64,000 nucleotides of DNA from Amoebidium appalachense (Eukaryota > Ichthyosporea), in assembly GCA_963693365.1 (NCBI GenBank), contig CAVNZM010000017.1, positions 1,984,001-2,048,000 on the forward strand. The letters run 5' to 3'. Positions 11,644-33,120 of the stretch are shown here, one piece after another. A program made the translations under genes and the position numbers. Under the pieces are notes generated by a model. It was not told the DNA's origin and searched no databases. It saw only the letters and a program-made list of their open reading frames with translations. Every line of letters begins with the position of its first letter. Positions within the stretch are counted from its first letter, which is position 1.

Positions 11644-12331
11644 CCCGGCCCTCTTCCCATTCCCTGCCCCCCCAAAAAAAATTTTTATGCTTTTCATACT
11701 CAGTGACTGCAATCATGGCACCCGTGTTTTCTAGATATATTTCCTTTCATTGTGTTCAACGTCTATGTGTGTGTGTGTGTGTGTGTGCATGTTTGTGTGT
11801 GTGTGAATGTGTGTGTGTGGGCCAAGTGAAGGTTGTATGCGTTTTTTTCTTCTTAGTTGTTTTTGTATTCTATTCGATTATTACTTTGTGTGTAAATGTG
11901 GAAAAAAAACAAATAAAAAAAATTTACAATGACCACCGCCCAGCTCGAATCACCCTAGCTCTAGTGTAAAAAAATAATCATTATCAGTCACAAACCCTTC
12001 TACTACACTCGCCCCAAATGTCATATTCACATTACTGAGTTGATTTAGTTGTGTTTTTTACTCTATTTTTTTCAACAACTGTCTGCTATTAAAACATTAA
12101 AATGTACATGTGTTTGTGTGTGTGTGTGTGTGTGTGTGCCACAGGCCGGTGTGTGTGTGTGTGTGTTTGTGTGTGTGGATATAGAATTTACCGTCCTCAT
12201 CCCCCTAAACTGGTGTTAGCAGTCCTTTGAGGTTTTTGTGATTGGATTGGTAGTTCTATTACATTAACATTTTCAAAATGTCGTTGTACCAATGATATAA
12301 TACGTTGTAAAACAAATGTCGCCGAATTTCT

Positions 12332-13039
12332 CTAAAAAAAGTGCGTTCCATTCTGGGTTAGAAACCAAAACAGTTTTGATACGGGAATCACCTGATCTCT
12401 GCCGTCATTCAGCCCAGCGCGTTCACAGTGAATCCGAAACCGCTGGTTTTTTTCTTTTTATTTCAAAGCCCCGAGTACGTACATCCTCTCGGGCCCAACT
12501 TTACGGCACTATATTTCAATTTTCTCATTATCAAATATATAGTTATTTTAGGCTTTTTCATTAGTATCGCAAGAATATTTAGCGATTTTGATGTCATAAA
12601 AACAACTAAGCAACGTTTCGATGGTTTTTGATGCCTCACAAAATGGCCTTAGGTCCCCTCCAAATTCCGGATTTGAGGTCCGGCACTAAAAAAGGTGCGT
12701 TCCATTCTGGGTTAGAAACAAAAACCGTTTTGATACGGGAGTCACCTGATCTCTGCCGTCATTCAGCCCAGCGCGTTCACAGTAGACTCCGAAACCGCTG
12801 GTTTTTTTCTTTTTACTTCAAAGCCCCGAGTACGTACATCCTCTCGGGCCCAACTTTAGGGCACTATATTTCAATTTTCTCATTATCAAATATATAGTTA
12901 TTTTAGGCTTTTTCATTAGTATCGCAAGAAAATTTAGCGATTTTGATGTCATAAAAACAACTAAGCAACGTTTCGATGGTTTTTGATGCCTCACAAAATG
13001 GCCTTTGGTCCCCTCCAAATTCCGGATTTGAGGTCCGGC
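12332..13039 (+). repeat. 354-bp direct tandem repeat, two copies
   Basis: Unit 1 starts near 12332 and unit 2 near 12686. The sequence is nearly identical over the whole unit, with a one-base indel and about ten substitutions. Both units contain an ATTTCAATTTTCTCATTATC block and end in a short hairpin of CCGGAT/ATCCGG type. Neither unit has a supported gene. Confidence 0.92.
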
Positions 13040-13052
13040 AAACAACGCATTA

Positions 13053-13127
13053 TGGAAAACGCAGTAGGCCGTCGAATGTGGCTGGGCCTCTGGCATTGTC
13101 CACGCAATAAAAAGTGTGTAAACCCCA
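13053..13127 (-). repeat. 75-bp inverted repeat, right copy
   Basis: Inverted partner of 9523-9597. It directly follows the 354-bp tandem repeat. Confidence 0.8.
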
Positions 13128-13269
13128 TATATTGATAATGCAGCCGCCCCCCACATATATTACACATACGAGCAGGAGACACCAGAAACCGATTACACCG
13201 CCAAGCCATAATCATCTTTGCGTTTTTACACCACACCACATTACGAATAAACGAATCTATGTATGAACG

Positions 13270-13293
13270 GGGTTTACGCTGTTTACTCGAGGC
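13270..13293 (+). repeat. 24-bp dispersed repeat, copy 1
   Basis: An exact 24-base match to 15429-15452, starting GGTTTACGCTGTTTACTCGA. Probably a remnant of the same element family as the neighbouring repeats. Confidence 0.75.
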
Positions 13294-13682
13294 AAATGTA
13301 TGAACGAGACTCTCTAACCGTATCCGCCATATAGGCTACTAGTAGTTGGTGTTTTTGCGGTCCTAACACTGGAAGGGACTCAACACGTAGAGTAAAAAGA
13401 TAACTATCAGCCATAGACTTGAAACTATTCATATTCACACTCATGCATATGCATGGCCATGGCCAACTTGGTCCATGGTTCAAATGCCCAGGCCTTGTCA
13501 TAATCACTGTCCGACACAGTATACCTTTTTCAAGAACCTAGCTCCGTGTCGTAACGAACCCCCCAATGCTTTAAATCGCAGGGGTGCACGAGCGAGGTAT
13601 TCAGTAATGTTCGTTCAAGTTGGACCTTTTTTGTTTTCTATAAGGAGCTAGCCAGAGAGGGCAGTGGTACATTTGGGGAGGT

Positions 13683-13717
<35 letters not shown>

Positions 13718-13728
13718 GGGGGAGGGGG

Positions 13729-13764
<36 letters not shown>

Positions 13765-13833
13765 CACCCTCCCGAAGTCCCGAAGAAAAAAGATCTCCCT
13801 CGGGGGGAGGGGGGGGGGGGGGGGGGGGGGGGA
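13683..13833. repeat. Poly-G cluster
   Basis: Several G runs of 15-40 bases with short interruptions. The Gly- and Pro-rich frames across it are artefacts. Confidence 0.9.
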
Positions 13834-14010
13834 GGAAGGGGGCTTGGGACCCCCGGTACCCCTCCACTGGCTGGGGAGGGGGAGAATTCGAGGGCCGGGA
13901 AACCTGGCGCCTTCACTATTTTCAATTGATCATCTCAGGATTCATTGTACCGTATCTAAATTCTCATGATCAGTGACCTGCTTACACTAGCTACTACGCT
14001 AGTAGCCACA

Positions 14011-14053
<43 letters not shown>

Positions 14054-14760
14054 AAAAAAAAAAGAAACCGAGTGCCCACGGGGACCTCTTTTCTCTACGC
14101 TCCTTCAAGTTGGGACTGCATACCCGGATATACGTTACTTGTTTCTCACTAACTTGCTGAGCCTCGACTATGTGGATAAATCAGTGCACGTGTGGGCAGC
14201 CGCTCCCCCCGGCCCCCCCCCCCCCCCCCCCCCCCCCCCCGCCTTCCCCCACTCCCCCTCTTTCCATTCCCCGCCCCCCCCCCTCCCCTCCCCCCTCCCC
14301 CTGCCCTGCCCCCTCCTGCTGCCACGGCTTGTTATTCCCCATAGATAGATAGCCACACGAGTCCGTCGGACTCCCTCGACCACTTTTCACTGCAACTGTA
14401 CACGTGCTTTTTTTCAAAGCCTTTGTATTGATCCTGGTGCGTGCAGAGATTACATGTACATACGGGAGAGGTCAGAGCACACTGGAACCACCACTACGGC
14501 ACTCTGGATCCCCGGCAACGTCACACACTCTGCGGCGGACACAACCACACACAGTCAGACATGTACACAGGCTCACGTACACGCGCACGAATAGTGTACA
14601 CACACGCTCGCGCGCGCACGCACACACGGAGAATGATCGAGCACATACGCACACACACACCTGCACCACACACACACACACACACTTGTGGTGTACACAC
14701 ATTAAACAGAACCGTAAATCATACATGCACACGCGCACACACTCACACATGCACGCAGGT

Positions 14761-14799
<39 letters not shown>

Positions 14800-15208
14800 C
14801 ACACACGAACACGCTCACTGACTCCACAGTGTATTAGATATGCTCAAAGAGAGGACCACCAGGTGGCACGTAATAATACGCGCGCACGCACAAAGCAATC
14901 TTCTCCCTCTTTTTCTTTCTTACTCCCCGTATCCCCCCCAATTCCCCCCTGTCCCTACCTCCCTCTCATTCTACATCGATCCCTCCCTTCCCCCCCCCCC
15001 CCCCCCCTCCCCCCACCGATCGCGATCTTTCTGGCCCAAACTATGCATGCACGCAGGGCCACGCAGGGCCAAAAGCAGAAACATATAAATGCACACAGAC
15101 ATGAACACATTAACGTGTCATGGAAGGCACACGCACGCCTGTACTGGCATGGCATTTAAGAAGACTTTCGATTGCTTGTACACGCACGGTCACACACACC
15201 CACACCCA

Positions 15209-15239
<31 letters not shown>

Positions 15240-15428
15240 CCATGTACACACACACACACACACACATGTACACACACACCCACTCACACCTCGCGTATTC
15301 TTCCAATTGCCCTTGTACCGCACATTTGGCACGATAACGGTTATTCGTATAGGCCACTCAACACTTAGTATACTATAGTGCCTAATGCATGTTGCGCAAA
15401 CTCATGTACCAGTCACACATACCTAAGA

Positions 15429-15452
15429 GGTTTACGCTGTTTACTCGAGGCA
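15429..15452 (+). repeat. 24-bp dispersed repeat, copy 2
   Basis: Exact partner of 13270-13293 in the same orientation. Confidence 0.75.
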
Positions 15453-15763
15453 TACCCAATATACATATTAGCGTTTTGACACATACACACACCAACATGT
15501 ACATGGGCATGTATATGCATATGACCACTGATGAATTAGTCGAAGACACACACATGCATGCACATGTTGGGATAGCTCTGCGCCCCAATCAATACTTCGC
15601 CTAGTGCATGGGCTGATTTAAACAAAGCGAAAAAGTAACTTGGTGGTGGTGGACCGTGGGAACTAAGGGGTGGGGAGCTGGAGGGGGGGGGCAGGGGGCG
15701 GGGGAGCCTCCGATGTCCCGGCAGTCGATCGGAAGAGAGCCTTCGGACCTCTAGCCCCCCCAG

Positions 15764-15837
<74 letters not shown>
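15764..15837. repeat. Poly-C tract, 74 bases
   Basis: Uninterrupted C run. Confidence 0.9.
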
Positions 15838-15839
<2 letters not shown>

Positions 15840-16993
15840 CCCCCACGTGCACCGCCTCCCCTCCGGATAAAAAGAAAAGAAACTTGAAAAGAATCCTTAG
15901 AGACCTGGGCTGTCAGCATGAGGACTAATTCATCAATTCCGAAATCACAGCTAGACTCATGAGTCCTCACCAGTTACTCATATTGTCCAGCCCTGATTAT
16001 GAAGCACACGTCGTTCAAACAATCACTGCACGCATAGTTCATGCCATGAAGTGTTTTCCCCCCATGAGTGTATACGGTATGCATTTGGATGATTCTTACA
16101 AGTTATCCGGGCCACTGAACTTGAAATGCCATGATATACACATGTACACGTGTCCGGCCACCAGTTTGGTTGAGTGCAGTATACACACACTTGCAGGGAT
16201 GTATGCTCCTTTAGAAATTGGGAAATTTGGGATTTTGAACGAGCGGGAAAGGGGGGGGGCGGGGGGGTACTGAACGGTAGACAAATGTACTGTACAACAC
16301 TTCTTTATTTTGGTAACAATACGCGTTATCACTCAATGGCTATAGGCTTCTCTGATTTCCTATCATATCCCCCCCTCCCCCCCCCCCCCCCCACAAAACC
16401 CTCAACCCCCATGCCCACTCCCCCCCCATCATTAACATCACCGCCACCATCCCCACTTCTTCCTCATTGCTGAAACAATATTGAACCGAGAAAATTGCGC
16501 TGGCAACGAAAAAACTTGAAAGACAAAAACGACCCTGACACCATCAAAGCAGCCTAGTACAATTGCCAAAAAGCCAAAAAAAAACGCATCACACCACTCA
16601 CACAAATAACTTAAAGGGAACACCATCTAGTAAAGTATCTAAAGAGCTTGCTCACCTTTACTGAAGTAAGAAAAAAACATCACTTGTTAAATCTAACATT
16701 ATTCATTGTAGGTACATCGATAGCACAGCCTGCTGGTGAGTCACATCGACATCTCAGAAAAGTTGACCACCACAACTCTATCGCATATTCCCGCACATAC
16801 TTTAAACACCCAACATCTCAAACACACACATACAGGCAAAGAAAAAAAAGTAAAACAACCCAAAAAAAAAAAAAAAAAATCACGAAACGTGCCTATTCGA
16901 CGACCCACCACGCCTACCACTAGAATACAAAGATACAGCCTTCGACACAATGTGTACACCCGCCAAATATTAAAGAAAACACCACGTAAGACT

Positions 16994-24715
<7,722 letters not shown>

Positions 24716-25051
24716 CTTGCCTGTGCAGCTGAACCCCACCCCGTAAGAGGAGTGCCAAGCAAAAGAACTGGAGTTTTTGATACTTCCAACGGGGATCATA
24801 AGACGACAAAACACGTAGGTAAGAGACTACAAAGAAGCCTCCCCCCCCCCCCCCCCACCCTCTTCCCCCCCCCCCCCACACAGACGCATAAACATGCACA
24901 CATACCCCCTCCCCCCCCCCCCCTCCCCCCCGAGAAAAACAAAAACATGATCCCTACCAACCCCCAACCTCTTCACTTCCACAACAGTCGTGCCCTGTTC
25001 CCTTCCCCCCCCCCCCCCCCCCCCCCTCCCCTCCCCTCCCTCCCCCCGCCG

Positions 25052-25085
<34 letters not shown>

Positions 25086-27694
25086 CCTTCTCCCCCTCCT
25101 TCCATAATATTTGAGGGAGGAAAGCCGAACACAAACGGAGTGCAAGAATGTTAAGAGTTAGAAGGGGAAAAGGTTTCAATGGTAGGCCAAGAATGTCTCA
25201 TTGGTGAGTGGCTGAAAAGGGGGGGGTGTAATTGAGAAGTCCCTGACGAAGCAACACACGACACCAGGACGGGTAAACGAGACTACACTACACGTGAAGA
25301 AAATTCCGTGGGGACATTAAATTAGAGAAACGCTAGCTGGACGTGAAAAAAAAAACCCGCTGTACACATGGATGGTTTGCTTGAAATCCATTCTCGAACA
25401 TCCAAGTCTCGCAAGAAACACCAACCACTAACATGTCACTTCGACTATTGCTATCCACACACAGCATCATTTTCGCATACACGCACTTATGCACAGACAC
25501 GGCGCACCCATATACACACAAATAAGCTTACACCTACAAGCGCATGTGTGATTCAACAAGCGCACGGGTGTTTTTTTTGTGTCTGCACACTCACACACGC
25601 ATGCAAGCCAGCTCCCGCACACAGGTATGTGCACAAGCCCACAAACACGTATACACATATCACTAAATGAAGCGCGCGCACGCTCAAAAGTACATGCACC
25701 TAGTATACGCAGCAGAAACCAGAGGTGCCTACCCACAAAGTAACCTCGCACGTACAGATCCAGCTGTTACTTTACCATGATGTGCAGCACAACGAGACTT
25801 TCAAAGCGTAACATACCTCCGAATTTTTGTAGCCTTTGTCACGCCAATGTTAGTTCGTCGGTATAAACGGATGCCTTTTACCTGTCTAAAGTCTTTCACC
25901 TGTCTTGGCAACTACGCCTTGGCTCAGTCTTCGTTGGTTTGCGAGAGAGAAAAGACACTTCGACTGCAGAATGCAGTCTGTGATTGACAGGCAGCCTATG
26001 TTCCAGAAAGATTTATCTCTTCGCAAGTTGAACAAAGTTCGTCGGTATTGCGCAACAAAAAAACCCGTCGAGTAATCGACTTCTAACCAGAGCTAGAACT
26101 CCCAACCGTCAATGTCGAATGGACACCACTAGCTATATATAGGCACTTCGAAGTCGCAAAACCTTCAAACACGGCCTAATTCAACCGCCAAAAGACTACC
26201 AACTACACGGATTAGCTTGACCGTCAAACTCTATCCTCTACTAAATTCAAATGCGCTCTCGCCCGCCACATGGCAAGTCTCGAGCTGTGGGCAGTCACCC
26301 TACAAAGTAGTGGCGACTCTGGGCGCTCTTTATTTGGGTGACGTCACAACAGCATACGTCACAGTGGCTCTTATCAGCTTTGCATCGGCCAATCAGACAA
26401 ACGTGTTACCTGATTGGGCACTGGTCAGAACTATGACGTCACAGTTAGCCCAGTGCACTGCCCAACGTTATGGGGTTTCCTATTTTAGGCAACCGTCGAG
26501 ATACAATGCCTTATAATAGTGGGAATGAGACTACAGTATCGATATTCCTTAACCTTATCTTACAACATATCGTATTGGTAAGCTTTTGCGTGTCTGAAAT
26601 CCAATTTCTAGCTGGATGGTCAGCCGCGGTTAGTCACTCTGAGTGCTGTCTTTCCTGCGGCCTCCTTCTTTTTTTTTCTTTTTAAATGTTGCCGCAGCCA
26701 CTTACGTAAGCCAGTGGGTACGGGGTTTTCTTAAAAAAAGGGAATCCGGGTCGGGTCAGACGGTACCGGTGAAAGCGGCTTACACTTTGTCTGCTTTGTG
26801 ATCATTGGCGAGATGCGCACCAAACATGGCCCATAAAACGGCCTAGATGGAACGGGATGGGTAGTGTGTTTGTGTGTGTGTGTTGTGCGTGAGCGTGTAT
26901 GTGTATGTGTGTGTGTATATCAAATTTGTGTTAACATACACAGTAGGCCACATGTATCAGGCTGAGCGGGGGCGTCGGTCCGCGGGGCCCAGGGGAAGGG
27001 GAGGGGGGGGGGGGGAAGGGTGGGGGGGGGGGGGGGGGGGGGGGCGCATTTTGGTCCGTTCATGAGCACCAAGCAGTGTCCCAAATCAGGTCGAGCCGCT
27101 AATGATTTTGAAATCCCCTCATAGTATTATTGGAGATACTCGGTACAACTCGGCAGCGTTGCTACAGGTGTAATCTATACATTACCACCAAAATTAAAAA
27201 AAAACAAAAAACACTTGCCTCCTTCACACTGATCAATCAAACTTAAGCATTAAACAGCATACACACGTGGCATTAGGCTTCTCACTGCAATACACATCAG
27301 CATACTTTTTATCAGATAATGTTAATGGATGATTAAAATTCTCACGAATAGGTAAACGGTGTGTTTGTGTGTGTGCGTCACAACGGTTGTACATTTGTCT
27401 TGTTTACAAAGTGTGCAAACCGACCCTAGTAAATCAAAAGCTTTCACACTTTCATAGTTGAAAGCCCCCCTCGCGCTCCCCCCAACCCCAAACCACCGCA
27501 TTTAACACGCTGTGAATTTCGAACACCGGTGGACAAAACACTCTCACGCAAGTGCACATACCGAAACGGTTTTCTACACTGTACACGTGCTAAGAAACAG
27601 TCACAGCCTGACACCGCTGCGGTGATGTGGGCAAAATAATAATAACAAAAAAAGCTAAATCCGAAAGGGGGCAATAACGGTGGGGGGAAAAAAT

Positions 27695-27725
<31 letters not shown>

Positions 27726-27833
27726 TGCAACAAAAAATAACGGCGCCAGTGTCCCCGACTCCAGCCAGGCAACGGGCTGTGTTCACTTTTTCATCAAGTT
27801 CGAAAGAGTCTTGAGGTATGTCTGCAAGGGGTA

Positions 27834-27866
<33 letters not shown>

Positions 27867-28306
27867 CGATGAGCTCATTTCAACACAAATCGTAGGTGAG
27901 ATAGTACTTCAGCTACACAATGAACCACCAAGTCTAGGGGGTGGGAGGCAGAGAGATCGACTGTGTTTGGAAACGATAAGGATGAAAGGTTGTGTTTCTT
28001 TATGTCACCGGAGGCACGGGGATACATTAGAAACCGAACACTACAGACAAAAAAGAGAGAGAGGGGGGGAGAGAGAAATATGCGAGAGAGAGAGAGAGAG
28101 AGGGTGGTGGTGGGGGGGGGGGGGGGGGAGGGAGAAAGGGAGGGAGGGTGAGTGGGAGGGTGGAAGATGGTGTGCCTGTGGGTGTGTGTGTGTGTGGGGA
28201 GGGGAGGGGAGGGGGGGGGGGGAGAAGGGGGAGGGGGGAAATGGGGAGGGGGGGAAAGGGGGGGGGGGGGGGGGGGGGGAAAGGGGGGTTTGAAAAGCCC
28301 GGATGA
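24716..28306. other. Intergenic region between SNARE 5' end and kinase 3' end
   Basis: G- and C-rich tracts flank unique DNA from about 25230 to 26900. No coding exon is supported. It should contain the SNARE promoter (gene reads leftward) and the kinase 3' region. Confidence 0.6.
26339..26441. promoter_or_regulatory. CRE/CCAAT promoter-like cluster
   Basis: Two perfect TGACGTCA palindromes (26339-26346 and 26434-26441) enclose a TACGTCAC half-site (26355-26362), a CCAAT box (26389-26393) and an inverted CCAAT (26413-26417). CRE sites bind bZIP factors and CCAAT boxes bind NF-Y. The closest downstream gene in the right orientation is the SNARE, 1.6 kb away, so an untranslated first exon would be needed. 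Confidence 0.6.
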
Positions 28307-29630
28307 TCATATCTTCAGCAGGTGGACAGAAGAAGAGAACTGCGAGGAGGAAAAAGAGTGGGATGGGGCTGGAAGGGGCGAGTGTGTGTGTGTGTGTATG
28401 CCTTGGGGGGCAGGGGGCGGCCGTGAGGGGGGGGGGGGGGGGAGGGGGGGTTTGAATGCGGAACACGGTACGAAGTACGCATACACGACGAGAAGCATGG
28501 TGCAGGACACATGCAAAGGCAAACATTCAAATATGCAACATCAGCCATGTGCACAGTATGCGTCATAATCAGAGCCCATCCTCAGGGAGGACCCAAGTCA
28601 TCAATTGCGTCTGAGTTTCGACCCCTTAGCCCTCGTATATACGACGCTCCAACACAGACAGCAGCATCACATGAACTTGGGCGGGTCAACCCGTCTTGAT
28701 CAAAGAAGAGCAGGGTTGCTTATGCAAGCAAGGTGAGCAAAACGGTGAAGATGTGTGTGCAAACTAATGCAGTGCAGCGAGAAATGCGTATGTGCTTACA
28801 GATGCACGACACAGAGCAACCATGCCCGGTTGCATGGAAGTAAAGCAGTCTCCACACAGTGGTCTGTCCTGAAAGGACACCTCTGAGAGAAGGGGGGGAA
28901 GGGGGGGGGGGGGGGGAGGGGGGGGGGGGAGTAGTACCTGTATCTTTATGTTGCTCCGTGCAGCCTGCAAGAATTCTTTGGCCGAAATGGTGCCGCTGTG
29001 ATCCGTGTCCACACTCTCAAACTCCTGCTGCAGCCACAGGTCGTTGGGCTGCATTAAAAGGTCAAAATTTTGATGTTGAATCAGCAACCTCAGTCAAGTT
29101 TCAATTTAATCCTTTAAAGCCCATACTCTCAAACTCCTGCTGCAGCCACAGGTCGTTGGGCTGCATTAAAAGGTTAAAATATTAATGTTATACCAGCCAG
29201 CACAGTCAAGTTTCAATCTAAATCCTTAAGGCCCATACCCTCAAACTCCTGCTACAGCCACAGGTCATTGGGCTGCAATAAAATGTAATCTTTTTGAAAC
29301 ATGTCAAATCTTAACTTTAGAGTGTGCATAATAAGCAGAGTCCATCTAAAGGGAGGGGCAAGTCATTCACAGAACCCCAGGTAACTTTACACACATACAG
29401 GGGAGGAAGACAGGGAGGAAGAGGCCCCTTTTTTTTTTTTTTTTTGGGGGGGGGGGGGGGGGTTTGAATGGGGGGGGGGGGGGGGGGGGTATGTGTTAGG
29501 GGATTGGAAATATGGAGGATACACCAAAGGACAACAACAAAACGTCACAAAAATGAGAAACCCGAAATCAAACAATTTAAGTGTGCAGGCAGAAGACACT
29601 TGAACAAAGCCCATCATCAAGGGGAAAAAA

Positions 29631-29662
<32 letters not shown>

Positions 29663-30091
29663 ACCACAAAGCTGTCGCCCAATGAAAGAAGGATGGAACG
29701 AACCATAGTAGCATACTCGGTCTGCGATTGGTGCAAAGTCAGCAAACCGTATGACGGGAGCATAAGAAAGCATGGGTCGGACCTGGGCGCCAGGCCGCCG
29801 ACCCGACTTCGCCGCCCACTCCCTCCCTCCCTGCGCTCCCGGCCCGCCCTCCCACCTTACCACACTCAATCATCCAAATGCATAAAACCACACACTCATA
29901 AACCCACCCCACCCATAAAACCACACACACCACATGCCGGCCTCAAGACACACATATCCACCACTCACACACATGCACACAGCCACACACACACACTAAC
30001 TCAACATACACGTGCGCATACACGCACCCCCCTCCCCCCCCCCCCTCCCACACACAGACACGAACACACACACACAGTCACACACCCATTA

Positions 30092-30134
<43 letters not shown>

Positions 30135-32218
30135 CAAAAAAAAAAAAAAAAAAAAAAAAAGGAGGTCACCAACCCATCCCCACCACCACCACCATCAACC
30201 CACCCCTCCAACGCCTGACCTACCCCCCAATACGCATACACACCCCAACCACCCGACCACACCCATACTCCCGCATCCCCCCCTTCCCCCCCCACCCCAC
30301 ACATACACACACCAACCACCCACCCACCCACCCACACACACACATACACGCCCCCCTCTCCCCCCTCCCCCACACCTACACCTCCCCCCCCCCACACCCA
30401 CACCCACACCCACACCCACACCCACACCCACACACCCACCCACACCCACACCCACACCCACACACCTGGTCAATTATGCCATTTCCGTCGGTACCCTACA
30501 ACTTGAAGCAAACACACCCACACCCCACCCACACCCACCCACCCACCCACCTACCCTTCCCCCCCTCCCCCCCCCCCCCCCCCACACACACGCACACACA
30601 CACACACCTGGTCAATGTTGCCATTCCCGTCCGTGTCGTACAACTTGAAGCACAGCTCCAAGGTCTCATCCTCAGACGCCCCAATCTTAGTCACCAGCGA
30701 GAGGCAGAAATCTCGTGTGTTAATCAGCTGGGGGGAGGGAGGGGGGGGGGGGGGGGGGGGTTTTGAGAAACAGTGACAGAATGCCTTTGTGTGCCGCAGG
30801 TGAAATACAAAGAAAAAAAAAAAAGGGAAACGGGTAAACGAAGAGAAAAAGTGCCGTTAATGGCTTGTGCTATCAGGATAAGAAGCCGGCCAGGGTAAGC
30901 GAATCTTGTGGATGTACGTATGTGTGTTTCGTCGCTGGAGGGTTGAGATCGAGGGGGGGGGGGGGGGAGGGGGGGGGGGGGATAGGGAACATGAGAAGGG
31001 CAAGAGGGGGGGGGGGGGATGTGTTACAGAGTTTAGGAAGGACATCGTCATGCCGGAAAACGCTCATGCAGCTTTTGCAAAGGCACACACAGAGTCTGAA
31101 ACATAAGCAGAGCCTCTCCTCAGGGGATGCCCAACTCAACCATTTTTGGGGGAGGGGGGGGGGGGGGGGGGCTAGCGTGGCCTGAAATCGATACCACATG
31201 CAAAAGGCAAAATGCACGGGTGATATACAATAACTTAAGGTCGGGAACTGGTGATGGTGTTTTTCTGGGGTGTGTATGTGTGTATGTGTGTGCGCGTGCG
31301 TGCATGTACGTGCTTCAGTGTGCGCTTGTGCGTTGGGGAGGGAGAAAAGGTAGAGGGGGGGAGGGAGGGAGGGGGGGGGGGGGGGGAGGAAGAGGAAGGG
31401 GGGAAGAGAGGGGGGGGGGGGGGGGGGAGGGTTGTTGTTGTTGTTGTTGTTAAATACGTTGTCTGGGCCCAGAAGATGCTGTGTCAGCTCCTGGAGTTCA
31501 GCCTTTTGGCTGGTGTCAAGAACAGACCCGGCCTTGGCAAGGAACGAGGGGGTGTCGATGTGGCATGTGCCCTTGCTCAATGCAACAAATTCCTGATGGG
31601 GGGAGAAGGGGTGAGTGTGCAAGTTTGTGTTGGCGGTGGGTGTGTGGGTGGGTGAGAAACACAACGAAAAAACACTAACCGACAAGGCAGGGCAAAATAC
31701 ACATAAACAGGGCCCAAAGGGGATGACGGGGGACGTTTGGGGGGGGGGGGGGGGGGGGGGGGGGTTAAAGAATGTGCTACAGAGTAAACAGTACACGTCC
31801 ACGCAGGACAACACGAAGGAGATGTTGCATACACAAACACACACAAAACGAACACACACACACGCACACACACAAACACACACACATGCACACACACACA
31901 AACACACACAAAGAGCATGCACCATAGACAGAGCCCATCCTCCCACCAGGGCAGTATTGGAAGGGAGGGAGGAAGGGCAGAAGGGGGGGGGGGGGGGGGG
32001 GGGAGGAGAGGGCGGGAGGGGAGAGGGGGGGTTTAGAATGTGTCACAGAGGACGAGGTCCACGTGAACGACCAACAACACATCAAAATCTGCAAAAGCAC
32101 ACACAAAGGGTATGCATTTTAAGTGGAGCTCATTCTCAAGGTAAAGAACTTGTTTCCAAAGGATAAGTCTGCGCATGAGTGTATGTGTGTTGCCAGATGA
32201 AGGGGGCGGCTAGAGAGG

Positions 32219-32250
<32 letters not shown>

Positions 32251-32672
32251 GCGGGGATGTATGCAATACAGTGCTTGCATTGACTTTCTAAACCAATCGG
32301 CTTTTTACAGTCACAAAATTGGCCGGTTATGAGAAATCTAAATAGGAATCGTTTGCTTCGCGTAGAAATTGACTGTCAGAGTCAAACCGCCAACAAATTG
32401 CATCCCAAAGACCTGCCTTGCACCGATTGGTTCAGAAAGTCAGTGCAAGGAGAAGTGAGAGTAAATGGCTAAAAAGAAAAGAGTTTAGGAAGCAGCAGTA
32501 ATGTTAATAAAGGGAAGATTATGGTAGTACAAAAAAGATCTTGGAAGCAGTAGTAATACACTGTCGAGTTGAAAATATGGAGGAGACACCAAAGGACAAA
32601 AGACAAAACGTCACAAAAATGAAAAATGGGGGCGGGGGAGGGGAGGGGGAGGAAGGAGGAGGGGCGCCCGGG

Positions 32673-32703
<31 letters not shown>

Positions 32704-33089
32704 TCATGTTACATTATGCAGATCGAGAATCTTCTGGACGGTCAGGCCGGGCTTAGTCAGCTGACCAACCATCTGCTCGGACTTGAGTCGACCCATAACA
32801 GCTGATAGACGCTTGGAGGCTACAAGGGCCTTAAACGACTGTGATATTGAACCAATCAGATTGGGTCTCATTGCACATATGGGTAGGCCCAGAGAAGTTA
32901 GAAGCCGTAGTTTAACCAACCACTGTGGCTTTTATTGTGGAATGGGATAAACCAAAAGGAGTAAAAAGGCCCCCCTCCCCCCTCCCCCCCCCAAACAACC
33001 AAAAAAAAAAAAGAAAAAGGAAAAAGGGGAAAAAAGCAAAAAGAAAAAGCAAGAAAAAAGACGGGGAAAAGAAAGAAGAAGGAAAAAAA

Positions 33090-33120
<31 letters not shown>

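Larger units (their letters stand above)
6249..16993. other. 10.7 kb gene-poor region with repeats and element remnants
   Basis: I find no chain of exons with a recognisable domain here. Frames such as 7786-8193 (minus, 135 codons) and 15959-16273 (plus, 104 codons) lack recognisable motifs. The stretch from about 8200 to 9960 is AT-richer, unique DNA. From about 9500 to 15450 there are direct, tandem and inverted repeat copies, listed separately, which suggests decayed mobile elements. CA repeats and poly-C tracts fill 14560-15300 and 15764-15837. Confidence 0.6.

Noticed and set aside
12316-12897. Two similar short ORFs (82 and 89 codons)
   Set aside because: They are the same part of the 354-bp tandem repeat read twice. 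Frame and stops are not conserved between copies.
30466-30510. A second EF-hand coding exon in the kinase
   Set aside because: It copies the exon 12 end but has an in-frame TAG and altered ligands, so it is treated as a pseudo-exon.
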